Shown here: one piece after another, positions 8,619 through 19,110 of the stretch
Layout of the letters: every line of letters begins with the position of its first letter
Numbering within the stretch: the stretch's first letter is position 1
Origin: Idiomarina abyssalis
GTDB taxonomy: Bacteria; Pseudomonadota; Gammaproteobacteria; Enterobacterales; Alteromonadaceae
Reading direction: 5' to 3'
Assembly: GCF_900116625.1 (NCBI RefSeq)
Contig: NZ_FPBE01000001.1
Coordinates: 1,036,369-1,100,368, forward strand
Length of the DNA stretch: 64,000 nucleotides
Translations under genes and position numbers: made by a program
The notes under the pieces: generated by a model
What the model saw: the letters and a program-made list of their open reading frames with translations, nothing else
Told to the model about the DNA's origin: nothing
The model's database searches: none

Positions 8619-9512
8619 ATGACTGACCGTTTAACCATCGCGATACAGAAATCTGGACGACTGAGTAAAGAATCTATGGCACTGCTGAACGCCTGTGGCG
8701 TGAAATTCAGTGTTAACGAAGCGCGTTTAATTGCGCACAGCACCAGTCATCCTATCGATTTACTGCGCGTTCGTGATGATGACATTCCCGGTCTGGTTAT
8801 GGACGGTGTGGTTGATTTAGGTCTGGTTGGCGAAAACGTGCTGGAAGAAGCTCGGTTAGAGCGCATTGCAACCGATTCTGTCGCGGCCTATCAGCCATTA
8901 CGTGGACTTGAGTTCGGTCAGTGCCGATTGTCGTTGGCGGTTCCACGAGAAAGCCAGTATCAGTCATTAAAAGATTTAGACGGCTTAAGAGTCGCAACCA
9001 CCTACCCTCAGTTGCTTAAGCGTTACCTGAAAGACAACGGCGTGAATGCGCGTACGGTAATGCTGACTGGTTCTGTGGAGGTTGCTCCCCGTGCCGGTCT
9101 GGCTGAAGCTATCTGTGACTTAGTATCCACCGGTGCTACGCTGGAAGCGAACGGACTCGTAGAGAAAGATGTGATATTCCGTTCCCAGGCTCAGCTAATA
9201 CAACGCGCTGACAGCCTGTCGGAAGAAAAACAAGCCATGATAGATCAGTTGCTGCCACGCATAGACGGTGTGCAAATGGCGCGGGAAAGCAAATACATTA
9301 TGCTGCACGCTCCAAAAAACAAATTAGAGCAAGTGGTCGAGTTATTACCCGGTGCAGAAACCCCCACCATTTTGCCGCTTAGCCACACCGACGAGCAAGT
9401 TGCCGTACACATGGTCAGCACCGAGAAGCTATTCTGGGAAACCATGGAAGATCTTAAGTCTATGGGCTGCAGTTCAATACTTGTATTGCCTATTGAAAAA
9501 ATGATGGGGTGA
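8619..9512 (+). CDS. hisG: ATP phosphoribosyltransferase
   Basis: A 297-residue first enzyme of histidine synthesis, joining ATP and PRPP to make phosphoribosyl-ATP. The start [16 protein letters not shown] at 8619 follows AGGAG. The length and C-terminal extension (residues about 225-297) show the long form with its own ACT-like regulatory domain, so no HisZ is needed and feedback by histidine is expected. The PRPP-binding segment [14 protein letters not shown] is present. An upstream in-frame extension to 8559 runs through the terminator hairpin and is not credible. Its stop is two bases before the hisD start. Confidence 0.97.
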   Translation: MTDRLTIAIQKSGRLSKESMALLNACGVKFSVNEARLIAHSTSHPIDLLRVRDDDIPGLVMDGVVDLGLVGENVLEEARLERIATDSVAAYQPLRGLEFGQCRLSLAVPRESQYQSLKDLDGLRVATTYPQLLKRYLKDNGVNARTVMLTGSVEVAPRAGLAEAICDLVSTGATLEANGLVEKDVIFRSQAQLIQRADSLSEEKQAMIDQLLPRIDGVQMARESKYIMLHAPKNKLEQVVELLPGAETPTILPLSHTDEQVAVHMVSTEKLFWETMEDLKSMGCSSILVLPIEKMMG

Positions 9513-9514
9513 TC

Positions 9515-10828
9515 ATGAGTGAATTACAGATACCCATTGAACAGTGGCAAAGCCTGTCGGAAGCGGAGCAAGCTCAACGCTTAGCGCGTCCCGGACGGGC
9601 TCAGGCGGAATCTTTACGTGAGAAAGTCTCTGTTATTCTAAGCGACGTGCGTGATAACGGTGAGCGCGCGGTACTGAATTATACCCGCGAGTTCGACAAC
9701 CCGGAGGCGACCTCATTGCGCATGAGCAGTGAACAAGTCGATGCGGCTATAGCGGGTTTAGATGACAAAATAAAACGCGCCATAAACACCGCGTACCAAA
9801 CGATCTATCGCTTTCACGAAGCACAGCGCCCGCAGAACTTAAGCATTGAAACCGCGCCAGGCGTGCAGTGTGAGTTGCGTTATACGCCGTTAGATGCGGT
9901 CGGTTTATACATTCCCGGTGGCAGCGCAACCTTGCCATCCACTGCATTAATGCTGGGTGTGCCGGCGCAAATTACCGGGTGTCAGCGTGTGGTTATGGTT
10001 AGCCCGCCTAATAAGCAGGGTGAATTACCAGCCGCCCTGCTCTACGCGGCTAAGTGTTGCGGAGTGACTGATATTCTGCTGTGTGGCGGCGCTCAGGCAA
10101 TTGGCGCGCTGGCCTACGGCATAGAGTCATCGCCCGCGGTGGGTAAAGTCTTTGGTCCGGGAAACAGTTTTGTGACCGAAGCCAAGCAACAGGTGAGTCA
10201 AAATGACAGCGGCTGTGCCATGGACTTACCGGCAGGCCCCTCCGAGCTTTTGGTTATTGCTGATGACAGTGCAAACCCCGCTTATGTGGCGGCGGATTTA
10301 CTCTCGCAGGCTGAGCACGGCCCTGACTCTCAGGTTATTTTGCTTACGCCATCAATGGCTGTAGCCGAAAATGTACGACAGGAGCTGATTGCACAGTGCG
10401 CTCAGTTAAGCCGTGCCGATATTGCCGAGCAGGCATTACAGGCCAGTCGTCTACTGGTGGTTTCAGACATGAATGAAGCCATAGCCATTAGCGAAACCTA
10501 CGCGCCCGAACACCTCTCTATTCAGACGGATAACGCGCGTGAGCTGCTGCCACAGTTAACCCGCGCAGGCTCTGTCTTTGTCGGACACTATACGCCGGAA
10601 TCCGGCGGTGATTACGCCACCGGCACCAACCACGTACTGCCAACCTATGGCTATGCCCGCAATTACAGCAGCCTTGGACTGGTCGACTTTTACCGTCGCT
10701 ATACGGTACAGGAAGCCAGTCAGGATGGGCTACGCCAGTTAGCAGAAGCCATTACCACTCTGGCCGACGTTGAAGGCTTAGACGCACACAAGCGTGCCGT
10801 AACTATTCGCACGGAGAATAAGCCATGA
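9515..10828 (+). CDS. hisD: Histidinol dehydrogenase
   Basis: A 437-residue zinc enzyme performing the last two NAD-dependent oxidations from L-histidinol to L-histidine. The motif GPGNSFVTEAK, the zinc region LLSQAEHGPDSQ and the late SGGDYATGTNHVLPT are all present. I start at ATG 9515. A GTG six bases earlier is in frame but overlaps the hisG stop. GGGGTGA just upstream serves as ribosome site. The stop overlaps the hisC start by four bases. Confidence 0.97.
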   Translation: MSELQIPIEQWQSLSEAEQAQRLARPGRAQAESLREKVSVILSDVRDNGERAVLNYTREFDNPEATSLRMSSEQVDAAIAGLDDKIKRAINTAYQTIYRFHEAQRPQNLSIETAPGVQCELRYTPLDAVGLYIPGGSATLPSTALMLGVPAQITGCQRVVMVSPPNKQGELPAALLYAAKCCGVTDILLCGGAQAIGALAYGIESSPAVGKVFGPGNSFVTEAKQQVSQNDSGCAMDLPAGPSELLVIADDSANPAYVAADLLSQAEHGPDSQVILLTPSMAVAENVRQELIAQCAQLSRADIAEQALQASRLLVVSDMNEAIAISETYAPEHLSIQTDNARELLPQLTRAGSVFVGHYTPESGGDYATGTNHVLPTYGYARNYSSLGLVDFYRRYTVQEASQDGLRQLAEAITTLADVEGLDAHKRAVTIRTENKP

Positions 10829-11883
10829 GCATTGTTGAGCAGTTACAGCGACAGCACCTGAAGCAGTTAACGCCTTATGCGTCAGCGCGTCGCAGCATGA
10901 GCGGCGGCAATATCTGGCTGAACGCCAACGAGTCTCCGTACAGTAACTCGTTCACTGTCGATGACAGCAAGCTTAACCGGTACCCGGAGTTTCAGTCTAA
11001 GCCGCTGAACCAGGCCTACGCTGAATACGCCGGAGTTGAATCCTCACAGGTATTGAGCAGCCGCGGGTCGGATGAAGGTATTGAATTACTGATACGAGCC
11101 TTTTGTGAACCCGGTCAGGACAAAGTACTGATTTGCCCGCCGACTTACGGTATGTACGCTATTTCGGCTAAAACCTTTGCCGTTGGCGTAAATGAAGTCC
11201 CTTTACTGAAGAGCTGGCAACTGGACACCGAGTCAGTGATAGACGCTGCGGCAGAGTCTAAGGTTATCTTCTTATGTTCACCTTCAAACCCTCTGGGCAA
11301 CAGGTTGAATCCGGATGACATTGAGCAAGTTTTACAGCACTCTCCAAGCTCTATTGTGGTTGTCGACGAGGCCTATATTGAGTTTAGTTCTGGTAACAGC
11401 GTTGCCGGTTGGCTGAGACGATACCCGAACCTGGTAGTGCTACGCACCTTGTCTAAAGCTTTTGCTCTGGCCGGCATTCGCTGCGGTTTTTTGCTGGCGA
11501 ATGACGACATCATTGAGCTACTGCAAAAAGTTCTGGCGCCGTACCCTTTGCCAGACCCGACAGTGCAAATTGCGGTTCAGGCTTTGCAAACAAGTTCGCT
11601 GGAACGACTTCAGCAGCAGGTAGCAAGCTTATTAGCCGAGCGCGACCGTGTGCAAACAGCTTTAGAGCAAACACCACTGACTCTGGTATCGGAAAGTGAC
11701 ACGAACTTTTTATTGTATCAGTGTGAAGATGCCGCTGGTTTAGTGAAATCACTTGCCGATAACGGCCTATTAATACGTAATCAGTCGGCTCAGCAGGGGC
11801 TGGAAAACGTTGTTCGCATAACCATTGGTAGCGCCGCCGAAAATGACGAACTGATTCAACAGTTAAAGGATTATTTTTCATGA
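10825..11883 (+). CDS. hisC: Histidinol-phosphate aminotransferase
   Basis: A 352-residue class I/II PLP aminotransferase converting imidazole-acetol phosphate to histidinol phosphate with glutamate as donor. The PLP lysine is K211 in [10 protein letters not shown] and the PLP-pyridine aspartate is D181 in VVVDEAY. The N-terminal LNANESPY and the SPSNPLGN motif mark the HisC type. It overlaps hisD and hisB by four bases each (ATGA), as expected for a coupled his operon. Confidence 0.96.
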   Translation: MSIVEQLQRQHLKQLTPYASARRSMSGGNIWLNANESPYSNSFTVDDSKLNRYPEFQSKPLNQAYAEYAGVESSQVLSSRGSDEGIELLIRAFCEPGQDKVLICPPTYGMYAISAKTFAVGVNEVPLLKSWQLDTESVIDAAAESKVIFLCSPSNPLGNRLNPDDIEQVLQHSPSSIVVVDEAYIEFSSGNSVAGWLRRYPNLVVLRTLSKAFALAGIRCGFLLANDDIIELLQKVLAPYPLPDPTVQIAVQALQTSSLERLQQQVASLLAERDRVQTALEQTPLTLVSESDTNFLLYQCEDAAGLVKSLADNGLLIRNQSAQQGLENVVRITIGSAAENDELIQQLKDYFS

Positions 11884-12956
11884 GCCAGAAGCCTATTTTA
11901 TTTATTGACCGCGACGGGACTCTGGTAGAAGAGCCCGCTATAGACAAACAGCTGGACAGCGTTGAGAAGCTGGTATTTGAGCCCAACGTGGTACCGGCTT
12001 TGCTGAAACTGCAACAGGCGGGTTATCAGCTGGTGATGGTGTCCAACCAGGACGGTCTGGGTACTGATAGCTTCCCGCAAGCTGATTTTGATGCGCCACA
12101 TAACTTAATGATGGCGGTGTTTGAATCACAAGGTATTCGCTTTAACGATGTTTTGATTTGCCCTCACTTTGACAGTGATAACTGCAGCTGCCGCAAGCCT
12201 GCTCTTGGGCTGGTAAAGTCGTACCTGAAAGAAGGTCGTGTCGACTTTACCAACTCCTACGTTATTGGCGACCGTGAAACCGACCTGCAACTGGCTGAGA
12301 ATATGGGTATTGAAGGCCTGCACTACAGCCGCACAGAACTCAACTGGGATGCCATTGTTCACCAGCTACTGGACAACCCGCGTACAGCGTCAGTTACACG
12401 TACCACCCGGGAAACGGATATTAACATTAAGGTGGATTTAGACAGTCAGGCACCGCGCGAATTTGATACCGGTATTGGCTTCTTTGATCACATGCTTGAG
12501 CAAATAGCCACACACGCGGGCTTCTCGCTTTCGGTTAAGGTTAAGGGTGATTTGCACATTGACGATCACCACACCATTGAAGACACTGCTCTGGCGTTGG
12601 GTCAGGCATTACGCTCAGCGCTTGGCGATAAGCGCGGTATTGGCCGCTTTGGTTTTGCTCTGCCTATGGATGAATGCCGGGCGGAATGTCTGATCGATTT
12701 ATCCGGACGTCCCTATTTGAAATGGGAAGCAGATTTCACCCGCGACAAAGTCGGCGAGTTATCCACCGAAATGGTCGAGCACTTCTTCCGCTCGTTAACC
12801 GACGCCATGGCAATGAGCTTGCACTTATCGACCACCGAGGGTAATACCCACCATCAGGTTGAAAGCCTGTTTAAGGTGTTTGGCCGGGCTCTGCGTCAGG
12901 CTATTACCAAAACTGGAGACCAACAGTTGCCGTCGAGTAAGGGGATGCTGGCATGA
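11880..12956 (+). CDS. hisB: Bifunctional histidinol-phosphatase / imidazoleglycerol-phosphate dehydratase
   Basis: A 358-residue fused enzyme. Residues 1 to about 165 are a HAD phosphatase: nucleophile D10 and D12 in FIDRDGT, a zinc loop with [14 protein letters not shown], and GDRETDLQ. Residues about 170-358 are the dehydratase, with the manganese motifs [18 protein letters not shown] and the repeat-like HFFRSL and HHQVES. The fusion is the enterobacterial type, so no separate phosphatase gene is needed. It overlaps hisC and hisH by four bases each. Confidence 0.97.
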   Translation: MSQKPILFIDRDGTLVEEPAIDKQLDSVEKLVFEPNVVPALLKLQQAGYQLVMVSNQDGLGTDSFPQADFDAPHNLMMAVFESQGIRFNDVLICPHFDSDNCSCRKPALGLVKSYLKEGRVDFTNSYVIGDRETDLQLAENMGIEGLHYSRTELNWDAIVHQLLDNPRTASVTRTTRETDINIKVDLDSQAPREFDTGIGFFDHMLEQIATHAGFSLSVKVKGDLHIDDHHTIEDTALALGQALRSALGDKRGIGRFGFALPMDECRAECLIDLSGRPYLKWEADFTRDKVGELSTEMVEHFFRSLTDAMAMSLHLSTTEGNTHHQVESLFKVFGRALRQAITKTGDQQLPSSKGMLA

Positions 12957-13543
12957 ATGTGGTGATTGTCGATACCGAGTGTGCCAACCTGACGTCTGTT
13001 CGCTTTGCAGTTGAACGTTTGGGCTACTCAGTGCTTATTACCGATGATGCAGAACAAATACGCACCGCTGACTGTGTCATTTTGCCCGGCGTAGGTACCG
13101 CTGCCGCGGCTATGCGTAACTTACAGCGAAAGCAACTCGTAGAGCCGCTGCGGGAATTAACCCAGCCGGTGCTGGGTATTTGTCTGGGTATGCAATTATT
13201 GACCTCGCACTCAGAAGAAGGTGACGTTGATTGTCTTAACCTGATTCCGGCGAAAACCAAACGCCTTCGCGAGCATGGTCTTCCGTTGCCGCACATGGGC
13301 TGGAATACACTGGAGCCAACCGACGACAACCCATTAGTCGACACAAACGACAGCTACTGCTATTTCGTACACAGTTTTGCTGTAGCCGTTGATGAGTACA
13401 CCATTGCCAGTAGCGAATACGGTGAACGATTTGCCTCTATGATACGACACAACAACTATTTTGGTGCGCAGTTTCACCCCGAACGCTCAGGTAAAACCGG
13501 CGAAGCTCTGTTGAAACGTTTTTTGGAGTTAAAATTATGCTGA
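12953..13543 (+). CDS. hisH: Imidazole glycerol phosphate synthase, glutaminase subunit
   Basis: A 196-residue class I glutamine amidotransferase that supplies ammonia to HisF. The catalytic triad is C77 in GICLGMQLL with H175 and E177 in AQFHPE. The oxyanion region [10 protein letters not shown] is near residue 45. It overlaps hisB by four bases and hisA by seven. Confidence 0.96.
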   Translation: MNVVIVDTECANLTSVRFAVERLGYSVLITDDAEQIRTADCVILPGVGTAAAAMRNLQRKQLVEPLRELTQPVLGICLGMQLLTSHSEEGDVDCLNLIPAKTKRLREHGLPLPHMGWNTLEPTDDNPLVDTNDSYCYFVHSFAVAVDEYTIASSEYGERFASMIRHNNYFGAQFHPERSGKTGEALLKRFLELKLC

Positions 13544-14274
13544 TCCCTGCTCTGGATCTTATCGATGGAAAAGTTGTGCGTCTGTATCAGGGCGACTTTG
13601 CGCAAAAAACTGAATTTGATTTAACACCTTTAGGCCAGGCTCAGCTTTATGCTGAGGCAGGTGCAAAATGGCTGCACCTGGTGGATTTAGACGGTGCCAA
13701 AGATCCTGACAGACGACAACAAACCTTACTAGCTAAGCTTGCCTCAGAGTCAGGAATGCGGTGTCAGGCAGGAGGCGGAATACGCACAACAGCAGATTTG
13801 GAAGCCTTATTTGAAGCCGGCATTGAACGTGCTGTAATTGGTTCAACTGCGGTGAATAATCCGGATAAAGTCACTCGCTGGTTCCAGACCTACGGACCTG
13901 AAAAGATAGTCCTTGCTCTGGATGTCAATATTGACGCAGATGGCAATGCAATGGTGGCTACGCACGGCTGGCAAGAGGCCAGCACGCATACACTGGATGA
14001 TATTCTGAAACGCTATCTGGATTTAGGTTGTCGCCATGTGCTTTGTACCGATATCAGTAAAGACGGCACCATGACAGGCACCAATGTCGAGCTCTACAAG
14101 CGCTATAAAGCACTTTACCCACAAGTGGTCTGGCAGGCATCCGGTGGTGTCAGTTGCTTAGATGATCTTAAAGATTTGAAAGCCGTTAACTGTGACTCAG
14201 TTATTCTTGGTAAGTCTTTACTTACCGGCGCTTTCACGATGCAGGAGGCACTGGCATGCTGGCAAAACGCGTAA
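13537..14274 (+). CDS. hisA: ProFAR isomerase
   Basis: A 245-residue (beta/alpha)8 barrel that isomerises ProFAR to PRFAR. The start [16 protein letters not shown] carries the catalytic D7. The two phosphate-binding half-barrel motifs are AGGGIRT and ASGGVSC. HisA and HisF share this half-barrel duplication. It overlaps the hisF start by 19 bases. Confidence 0.97.
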   Translation: MLIPALDLIDGKVVRLYQGDFAQKTEFDLTPLGQAQLYAEAGAKWLHLVDLDGAKDPDRRQQTLLAKLASESGMRCQAGGGIRTTADLEALFEAGIERAVIGSTAVNNPDKVTRWFQTYGPEKIVLALDVNIDADGNAMVATHGWQEASTHTLDDILKRYLDLGCRHVLCTDISKDGTMTGTNVELYKRYKALYPQVVWQASGGVSCLDDLKDLKAVNCDSVILGKSLLTGAFTMQEALACWQNA

Positions 14275-15053
14275 TTCCTTGTCTGGATGTTCGTGACGGA
14301 CAAGTGGTAAAAGGGGTTAAGTTCCGTAATCATGAGGTTATTGGTGACATTCAGCCTCTGGCTAAACGTTATGCAGAAAGCGGCGCCGATGAGTTAGTGT
14401 TCTATGACATTACAGCATCGGCTGACGGACGTACGGTAGACAAGTCCTGGGTGGAACGAGTAGCCCGCGAAATTAATATTCCATTCACTGTGGCCGGTGG
14501 CATCCGTTCGGTTGAGCAAGCACAGACCATGCTGTCTATGGGTGCGGATAAAATTTCCATTAACTCGCCTGCTCTGCTTAACCCGGACTTGATCAATACC
14601 CTGGTCGAAGAGTTTGGTCAGCAATGCATTGTTATTGGCATCGACAGCTTTTATAACGAGCAGTCTGATCAATATGAAGTCCACCAGTTTACCGGTGACG
14701 AGAGTAAGTCTCGTAAATCGGCCTGGCAAACGAAGGACTGGCTGCAGGAGGTTATCTCTCGCGGTGCCGGTGAAATTGTTCTGAATTGTATGAATCAGGA
14801 CGGTGTTCGCCGGGGTTACGATATCGCTCAATTGTCAGCTTTACGTGAATACTGTTCTGTACCTTTAATCGCCTCTGGCGGCGCCGGCGAAATTCAGCAT
14901 TTTGTCGATGCCTTTCAGCAAGCTAAAGTTGATGGCGCACTGGCAGCGTCGGTTTTTCATAAGAATATATTCAGTATTAGCGACGTAAAAGCCGCTATGG
15001 CAGCGAATAATGTTGCTGTTCGCCCTATAGAAGCGATTCAGGAGACACAATGA
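14256..15053 (+). CDS. hisF: Imidazole glycerol phosphate synthase, cyclase subunit
   Basis: A 265-residue (beta/alpha)8 barrel that uses HisH-derived ammonia to make imidazole glycerol phosphate and AICAR. The start [20 protein letters not shown] includes catalytic D11, and VAGGIRS and ASGGAGE are the phosphate-binding turns. It is slightly longer than the usual 256-258 residues, through modest loops. It overlaps both hisA and hisI. AICAR feeds back into purine synthesis. Confidence 0.97.
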   Translation: MLAKRVIPCLDVRDGQVVKGVKFRNHEVIGDIQPLAKRYAESGADELVFYDITASADGRTVDKSWVERVAREINIPFTVAGGIRSVEQAQTMLSMGADKISINSPALLNPDLINTLVEEFGQQCIVIGIDSFYNEQSDQYEVHQFTGDESKSRKSAWQTKDWLQEVISRGAGEIVLNCMNQDGVRRGYDIAQLSALREYCSVPLIASGGAGEIQHFVDAFQQAKVDGALAASVFHKNIFSISDVKAAMAANNVAVRPIEAIQETQ

Positions 15054-15658
15054 GAATTAAGTTAGATACAATAGACCAGCTAGCCTGGGATAAAATGTCG
15101 GGGCTGCTACCCTGCACGGTGCAACACGCATTAACCGGTGAAATCCTGATGCAGGCCTATATGAACGCTGACGCTGTTAAAGAGAGTTTAGCAACTGGCA
15201 AAACAACGTTTTACAGCCGCAGTAAAGAGCGTTTATGGACTAAGGGCGAGAGCTCAAAAAACTACCTTCAGCTTGAAGGTATTTATTCAGACTGCGATAA
15301 CGACGCATTACTGGTTCAGGCTCTGCCCGATGGTCCTACCTGCCACTTAGGCAACCGCAGCTGCTTTGCCGAAGCACCTAAACCTTTACTGCACGAGCTG
15401 GATGCGCTTATTGCCAGTCGCAAAGGCGCGGATGCCAGTAAAAGCTACACCGCCAGCTTGTTTACCAAAGGGTTAAAACGAGTTGCACAAAAAGTCGGAG
15501 AAGAAGGCGTTGAAGTTGCTCTGGCCGCAGCAACCGCCGATAAAGACGAGCTGGTTAATGAAAGTGCGGATTTACTTTATCACTTGCTGGTCGCGTTGCG
15601 AGCCAATGAGCTTAGCCTGGAGGACGTGCTGGAGGTGTTAGCTAAGCGCCGCGGTTAA
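15050..15658 (+). CDS. hisI: Bifunctional phosphoribosyl-AMP cyclohydrolase / phosphoribosyl-ATP pyrophosphatase
   Basis: A 202-residue fusion performing steps 2 and 3 of histidine synthesis. The N-terminal cyclohydrolase half has [18 protein letters not shown] and a zinc region with DCDNDALL and [10 protein letters not shown]. The C-terminal half from about residue 115 is the pyrophosphatase, with [13 protein letters not shown] and [11 protein letters not shown]. It is the last his gene. Its stop overlaps, in TTAA, the stop of the convergent MATE gene, so no room is left for a terminator. Confidence 0.97.
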   Translation: MRIKLDTIDQLAWDKMSGLLPCTVQHALTGEILMQAYMNADAVKESLATGKTTFYSRSKERLWTKGESSKNYLQLEGIYSDCDNDALLVQALPDGPTCHLGNRSCFAEAPKPLLHELDALIASRKGADASKSYTASLFTKGLKRVAQKVGEEGVEVALAAATADKDELVNESADLLYHLLVALRANELSLEDVLEVLAKRRG

Positions 15659-17043
15659 GCGGCACTGTTTAACTGCTCACGAAAGTGCTTACGCTCGTAT
15701 CGACGGGATACGCGGCGTAAGCGCAATGACAACAGGACAGCTGCAACACTTAGACCGCTGATAAAGCCTATCCAGAAACCTGCGGCCCCCATTGCCGGTA
15801 CTACCCAGTCGGTACGCCCCAAAATAAAGCCCACACTTAGACCAAATGGCCAGTAGGAAATAAAAGCGAGGATCATCGGGTACTTGGTGTCTTTATAGCC
15901 ACGCAGTGTACCTATAGAAATGGCCTGGAAAGTATCTGACACGGTGAATATAGCCGCCAGCCCCATAAGAGTGGCTGCTAAGTTAATGATGTCCTGGTCC
16001 GGTGTATAGAGGCTTGCTAACCAGCCTCCCCCCAAATACATGATAAGCCCATTGACCGTTGCGAATGCGCCACCAAACAGCATAGCGATTTTAAAGCTCA
16101 ACATGGCATTTTTCGGGTCTCCTGCTCCCAACGCAAAGCCAACCCGTAACGTTACCGCCATAGAGATACTCAGCGGCACCATGTACACCAGCGAACTGAT
16201 GTTCAGCGCAATTTGATGAGCAGAAACCACCGTTGGCCCCAAAGGAGCTATGAGTAAGGCTACGGCCGCAAACAAACTCACTTCAAAAAAAAGTGACATT
16301 GAAATAGGAAAACCGATACGAATAACGTAGGTGACATCGTCCCAGTTCGGACGATACCAGCGGCGCAGTAACCTTAACCGTTTGTAACGTTTGGCGGTAA
16401 AGGTATAAATGGCCATAGAGAGAGCCATACCCCACAGCACGATAGCGGTAGCAAGACCACAACCCGCACCACCAAGCTCCGGCATGCCAAATTCACCGTA
16501 CACAAAGACATAGTTTGCCGGTATGTTGATCAGTAAGCCAATGAAGCCAATGATTAGCGATGGCATGGTATTCGACATACCTTCGCAGAAATTTCTTAGT
16601 ACCGCGTATATAACAAAGCCAGGTATACCCCAGGCTATATAAAATAGGTAGTCCAGCGTAATAGCACGGAAGTCATCTTCCACTTCCATAATATCCAGTA
16701 ACCATGGAGCGGAGGACATTCCAATTAAGGTAATGACACCGACAATGGCACACGCATACAAGCCCTGCTGCAATATATTGGCAACGCGCTTGTGCGAGTT
16801 AGAACCATCGAGATGAGAGATAATTGGCGCTAATGCCAACGCCAGACCGAACACCAATAACGTGGCGGGCACGAAAATACTTCCGCCAACGGACACAGCC
16901 GCCAGGTCAAGCGCGCCCTTGCGTCCTGCCATGACCGTGTCGACCACACTCATTAGCATTTGAGTGAGCTGGGCAACCAGAATGGGACCGGTCAGTTTGG
17001 CCAGTTTATGACATTCGTCTTTGTTATTGCTCCACCAGTTCAC
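15655..17043 (-). CDS. MATE family multidrug efflux transporter (NorM/MdtK-like)
   Basis: A 462-residue inner-membrane protein with about twelve hydrophobic segments. The start PILVAQLTQMLMSVVDTVMAG is the MATE hallmark, and the second half repeats the fold (VSAHQIALNISSLVYMVP). NorM-type members export cationic drugs in exchange for sodium ions or protons. The substrate cannot be told from sequence. The length is normal for NorM/MdtK (about 457). The gene is convergent with hisI and 18 bases downstream of an alpha/beta hydrolase gene on the same strand. Confidence 0.92.
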   Translation of the reverse strand: MNWWSNNKDECHKLAKLTGPILVAQLTQMLMSVVDTVMAGRKGALDLAAVSVGGSIFVPATLLVFGLALALAPIISHLDGSNSHKRVANILQQGLYACAIVGVITLIGMSSAPWLLDIMEVEDDFRAITLDYLFYIAWGIPGFVIYAVLRNFCEGMSNTMPSLIIGFIGLLINIPANYVFVYGEFGMPELGGAGCGLATAIVLWGMALSMAIYTFTAKRYKRLRLLRRWYRPNWDDVTYVIRIGFPISMSLFFEVSLFAAVALLIAPLGPTVVSAHQIALNISSLVYMVPLSISMAVTLRVGFALGAGDPKNAMLSFKIAMLFGGAFATVNGLIMYLGGGWLASLYTPDQDIINLAATLMGLAAIFTVSDTFQAISIGTLRGYKDTKYPMILAFISYWPFGLSVGFILGRTDWVVPAMGAAGFWIGFISGLSVAAVLLSLRLRRVSRRYERKHFREQLNSAA

Positions 17044-17061
17044 TCGTTCTTATTCTCTGGG

Positions 17062-17853
17062 TTAATGAGGTTGGTTGCGCAAAAAGCGCAGAATACGTTG
17101 GTTAACATCCGCCGGGTGAGTTAGTGGTCCCATATGCCCGGCAGTAACCGATTCTCTTGTAATATTAGGCAAAACCGTGGACAGTGCCTCAGCAACCGCC
17201 TTAGCACTACGCCGAGTGTGATCGCCCTGCAACAGCAGCAGGTTTTGATCAACACCACTGTAGTCAGCCAGGCGCCTTGGTTCGTTAAGCAATGCATCAA
17301 AGTCCAGCGCTACTTTATCGGCCTGGGCAACCATTAACTGTTGGATTCGCTCCGGCAGAGCATCGAAATAACCGGCATCGTTCCAGTAGTCGACAAAAGT
17401 GCGAGTGCATTCTTTCGCGTCTCTGCCATGCATTGCCTGACTAATTTCCTGAATTTCCAGCATGCCCGGCGAGTCATCCGGTAGCACATGAAAGGCCACA
17501 GGCTCATAAACCACCACGTCGGCAATCTCAAAGGGCTTCTCTAATGCCAGTTTTAGCGCAACGGCACCTCCGTATGAGTGTCCGACCAGCTGAACGGGCT
17601 GCTTCAGCTGTAAACTTTCGACAGCAGAAAGGATACGTGGCAGCTCCTGCTCCAGCCGAAAGTTCGCCGTATATTCAACTTTAGGCGCCTGCCCATAACC
17701 AAGGAGATCAACCGCAATAACAAAGTGGCTGCTCACTAAGTCCTTTAACAGAGCTCGCCACTGTGTACTGGCACTCTGCGAGCTGTGCAACAAAATGACC
17801 GGGGGATTTTGCTGCTCGCCATATAAATGAATTCCGGGTTCTATTTCAGACAT
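17062..17853 (-). CDS. Alpha/beta hydrolase
   Basis: A 263-residue alpha/beta-fold hydrolase. The oxyanion region is LLHSSQSASTQW and the nucleophile is S93 in VGHSYGGAVA. The likely acid is in LLLQGDHTRR, with the histidine in TAGHMGPLTHP near the C-terminus. It has no signal peptide. Typical relatives include esterases, haloperoxidase-like and C-C hydrolases, so the substrate is open. It sits nine bases from the MAPEG gene and 18 from the MATE gene, suggesting one operon. Confidence 0.82.
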   Translation of the reverse strand: MSEIEPGIHLYGEQQNPPVILLHSSQSASTQWRALLKDLVSSHFVIAVDLLGYGQAPKVEYTANFRLEQELPRILSAVESLQLKQPVQLVGHSYGGAVALKLALEKPFEIADVVVYEPVAFHVLPDDSPGMLEIQEISQAMHGRDAKECTRTFVDYWNDAGYFDALPERIQQLMVAQADKVALDFDALLNEPRRLADYSGVDQNLLLLQGDHTRRSAKAVAEALSTVLPNITRESVTAGHMGPLTHPADVNQRILRFLRNQPH

Positions 17854-17862
17854 AACTTCACT

Positions 17863-18270
17863 TTAAGATAAACTGACACCAACAAACTGACCGATACCGT
17901 AGCCAGCAGCTAATAGCAAAACGGCAAAAGTTGTTAATACACCAATGGTTCTTGGCAGGCTAACACCTACACTGCGAGTTAACCCAATGGCATGGCATAA
18001 ACGAGCAATAACCAGCGCAATACCTAAGCCATGCAGTAAGCCTAAAGGCGCATTCTGAACTTCCATCATAGCAAATAGAATAAGAGCCAACGGCACATAT
18101 TCAATAAAGTTGCCATGAATGCGAACGGCTGCTTTTAGATCCTGAGCTTCGCCGGTACCAATACCGACTCGGTGCTTCCAGCGTAAGCGTATAATACGCG
18201 CCGCCAGGGCAAGATAGATTAAGGTTAAGACTCCGGCATAAAAACCGGTAATTGTAAGTTGTGATGTCAC
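17863..18270 (-). CDS. MAPEG family membrane protein
   Basis: A 135-residue protein with four predicted transmembrane segments. The segment AAVRIHGNFIEYVPLALIL is the MAPEG signature (RxHGNFxEYVP), as in bacterial YecN-like members. The family includes glutathione-dependent transferases and leukotriene synthases, while bacterial members are mostly uncharacterised. It is the first gene of the MAPEG-hydrolase-MATE unit, just after the adk terminator. Confidence 0.88.
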   Translation of the reverse strand: MTSQLTITGFYAGVLTLIYLALAARIIRLRWKHRVGIGTGEAQDLKAAVRIHGNFIEYVPLALILFAMMEVQNAPLGLLHGLGIALVIARLCHAIGLTRSVGVSLPRTIGVLTTFAVLLLAAGYGIGQFVGVSLS

Positions 18271-18306
18271 TTGCTGCCCCTTATTTTTCTTTGTTAGTCG
18301 GCTTCA

Positions 18307-18335
18307 TCAAAAAAGGCTCACCATGTGAGCCTTTT
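18307..18335 (-). terminator. Rho-independent terminator after adk
   Basis: An 11-bp perfect stem, AAAAGGCTCAC (18311-18321) with GTGAGCCTTTT (18325-18335), has a three-base loop. Read leftwards from adk, it is followed by a T run (the A tract at 18309-18314). It lies between adk and the MAPEG gene. Confidence 0.9.
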
Positions 18336-18345
18336 GCTAAACCTG

Positions 18346-19050
<705 letters not shown>

Positions 19051-19064
19051 CTATTACAAGCTCA

Positions 19065-19100
19065 GAAAGACGCTGCGGGCAATGACTTACCCGCAGCAGA
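19065..19100 (-). terminator. Possible terminator between htpG and adk
   Basis: An 8-bp stem, GCTGCGGG (19072-19079) with CCCGCAGC (19090-19097), and a 10-base loop sits 14 bases after the htpG stop. Only a weak T-rich stretch (TCTTTC) follows on the minus strand, so termination may be partial. Confidence 0.5.
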
Positions 19101-19110
19101 AGGTGCAAAA

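Noticed and set aside
11510..11986. A 158-codon minus-strand frame opposite hisC and hisB
   Set aside because: It is antisense to well-conserved his genes, lacks a ribosome site and resembles no family.
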